Positions 63,300 to 64,000 of a DNA stretch of 64,000 nt are shown in pieces. The DNA is taken from NCBI GenBank assembly GCA_014650015.1, contig BMUD01000020.1, forward strand, positions 62,001-126,000, given 5' to 3'. The notes under the pieces are model-generated. The model ran no database searches and was not told the DNA's origin. It saw nothing but the letters and a program-made list of their open reading frames with translations. The translations under genes were made by a program, and so were the position numbers. Position 1 is the stretch's first letter; every line of letters begins with the position of its first letter. The stretch comes from Streptomyces griseoloalbus (GTDB lineage Bacteria > Actinomycetota > Actinomycetes > Streptomycetales > Streptomycetaceae).

Positions 63300-63752
63300 T
63301 CAGTCCTCCCCGTACCGGGGATCCACGGTCTCCGGCGTCAGCCCCAGCAGATCCGCCACCTGCTCGACGACCACCTCGTGCACGAGAGCCGCCCGCTCAT
63401 CCCGCCCCTTGGTCCGGATCTCGACCGGCCGGCGATAGATCACCACCCGCGCCGGACGCCCTTCGCGCGCAGCCACGGTCCCGCCCAGAGGCACCGTCTC
63501 GTCGCTCCACCCCACCCCCGCCGCCCCGTCCAGTCGCGGCACGTCCAGCACGAGGAAATCGATGTCGGCGAGCTGCGGCCACCGCCGCTCCAGCCGCTCC
63601 ACGGAGTCCTGCACCAGATCCGCGAACGTCTCCGCCCGACTGGCGGCGAGCGGTACCTGGGGTGGTGCGATCGGGCCGCGCATGCCCCGACCGTGGCGAT
63701 CACGGCGTCGGGGCCCGGGGCCGGCGGCACGGGGCGTCACAGGGCTGTCCAT
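63300..63752 (-). CDS. Metallopeptidase family protein with incomplete zinc motif
   Basis: 150 residues from ATG at 63752 (a GTG directly before it is the alternative). TACGCT lies 9 bases upstream on this strand, so the mRNA may be leaderless. The fold is the small gluzincin-like family (zincin_1): FADLVQDSVERLERRWPQLADIDFLVLDVPRL, RPARVVIYRRPVEIRTKGRDERAALVHEVVVEQVADLLGLTPETVDPRYGED. The usual HExxH is reduced to HEVVVEQ, with no second His, so zinc hydrolysis is doubtful. Same neighbourhood (near whiB) as its mycobacterial relative, as I recall. Confidence 0.85.
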   Translation of the reverse strand: MDSPVTPRAAGPGPRRRDRHGRGMRGPIAPPQVPLAASRAETFADLVQDSVERLERRWPQLADIDFLVLDVPRLDGAAGVGWSDETVPLGGTVAAREGRPARVVIYRRPVEIRTKGRDERAALVHEVVVEQVADLLGLTPETVDPRYGED

Positions 63753-64000
63753 CACTGCGAAGCGTAGTCGTCACATCGCCGACCCGCCCGATCTCACTCA
63801 CCTTCGAGCCGACCCGCACGGCATGTCACAACATGACCATTCCAGCCAAGGTTGGGCTCGATTTCATATCTCTCCGAGACTGTTGCCCTCAAGGCAATTG
63901 ACGGTGTTTGTATCAATTGGTGACCGCGAGCAGAACCGTCCGACCTCCCGGCCGTACGCGCAGCACCAGGTCAACGAGGTATACGCAAAGGGGCATGTGG
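63753..64000. other. Intergenic end of window
   Basis: 248 bases, markedly less GC-rich than the rest between 63820 and 63930. Two CAATTG palindromes (63896-63901, 63915-63920) flank 13 bases. No gene starts convincingly before the edge; a plus-strand gene may begin just outside. Confidence 0.5.

Overview
The window is from a very GC-rich actinobacterial chromosome and fits Streptomyces. It carries a tRNA-Leu(UAA) matching the developmental gene bldA, a gene for the 87-residue sporulation protein WhiB, a SigI-type partner-switching set, coenzyme F420 genes and a histidine-utilisation cluster. Almost all codons end in G or C. I saw no phage, transposase, plasmid or CRISPR genes. I saw no in-frame TTA codon in any gene called here, even though the tRNA that reads TTA is present (read by eye).

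Layout. 0-14.2 kb: start of an ABC transporter ATPase (minus strand, cut by the window edge), bldA, a Bax-inhibitor-1 membrane protein, small hypotheticals, a thiolase, an SGNH hydrolase, cystathionine beta-synthase, the first LCP (LytR-CpsA-Psr) ligase, an RpiR-type regulator and a PLP decarboxylase. 14.3-19.8 kb: histidine degradation as hutU, an M20 amidohydrolase, hutF and hutI; the first three overlap by 4 bases, and hutI follows after 20 bases. 20.1-22.5 kb: sigI, arsI (anti-anti-sigma) and prsI (anti-sigma). 22.8-27.6 kb: peptide transporter, two-component system, GtrA protein. 27.8-31.9 kb: purK-purE coupled to a zinc dipeptidase, then a second dipeptidase-like gene that has lost its metal ligands. 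32-36.9 kb: two VOC proteins, a CGNR regulator, a UDP-sugar dehydrogenase, an acyl-CoA dehydrogenase and a Cys-rich copper-binding protein. 36.9-48.3 kb: six more LCP genes with a thioesterase and a GT2 glycosyltransferase between them. 48.6-64 kb: TIGR03089 protein, PGRP amidase, sugar-nucleotide pyrophosphorylase, AlkA glycosylase, fbiB-fbiA, cysteine dioxygenase, whiB, a giant GT2 membrane glycosyltransferase, a DUF5719 protein and a degenerate metallopeptidase.

Two themes tie the window together. The first is cell-envelope polymer assembly: seven LCP ligases, two glycosyltransferases, nucleotide-sugar enzymes, GtrA and an amidase. The second is development and stress control: bldA, whiB and SigI/ArsI/PrsI. 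The block from the LCP genes through TIGR03089, the sugar nucleotidyltransferase and fbiB-fbiA to whiB resembles the order around fbiA/whiB2 in mycobacteria, which suggests an old actinobacterial core.

The intergenic spaces are unusually rich in short repeats. There are about ten tandem arrays with periods of 11 to 38 bp, several starting at or next to a stop codon. There are also two families of small dispersed elements. One family has TAGGGCCTGTC ends and supplies the stop codon of its neighbour gene in both copies. The other has three copies of about 70-90 bp, and one of these lies inside a 23-bp tandem array that appears to be an expansion of its own end.
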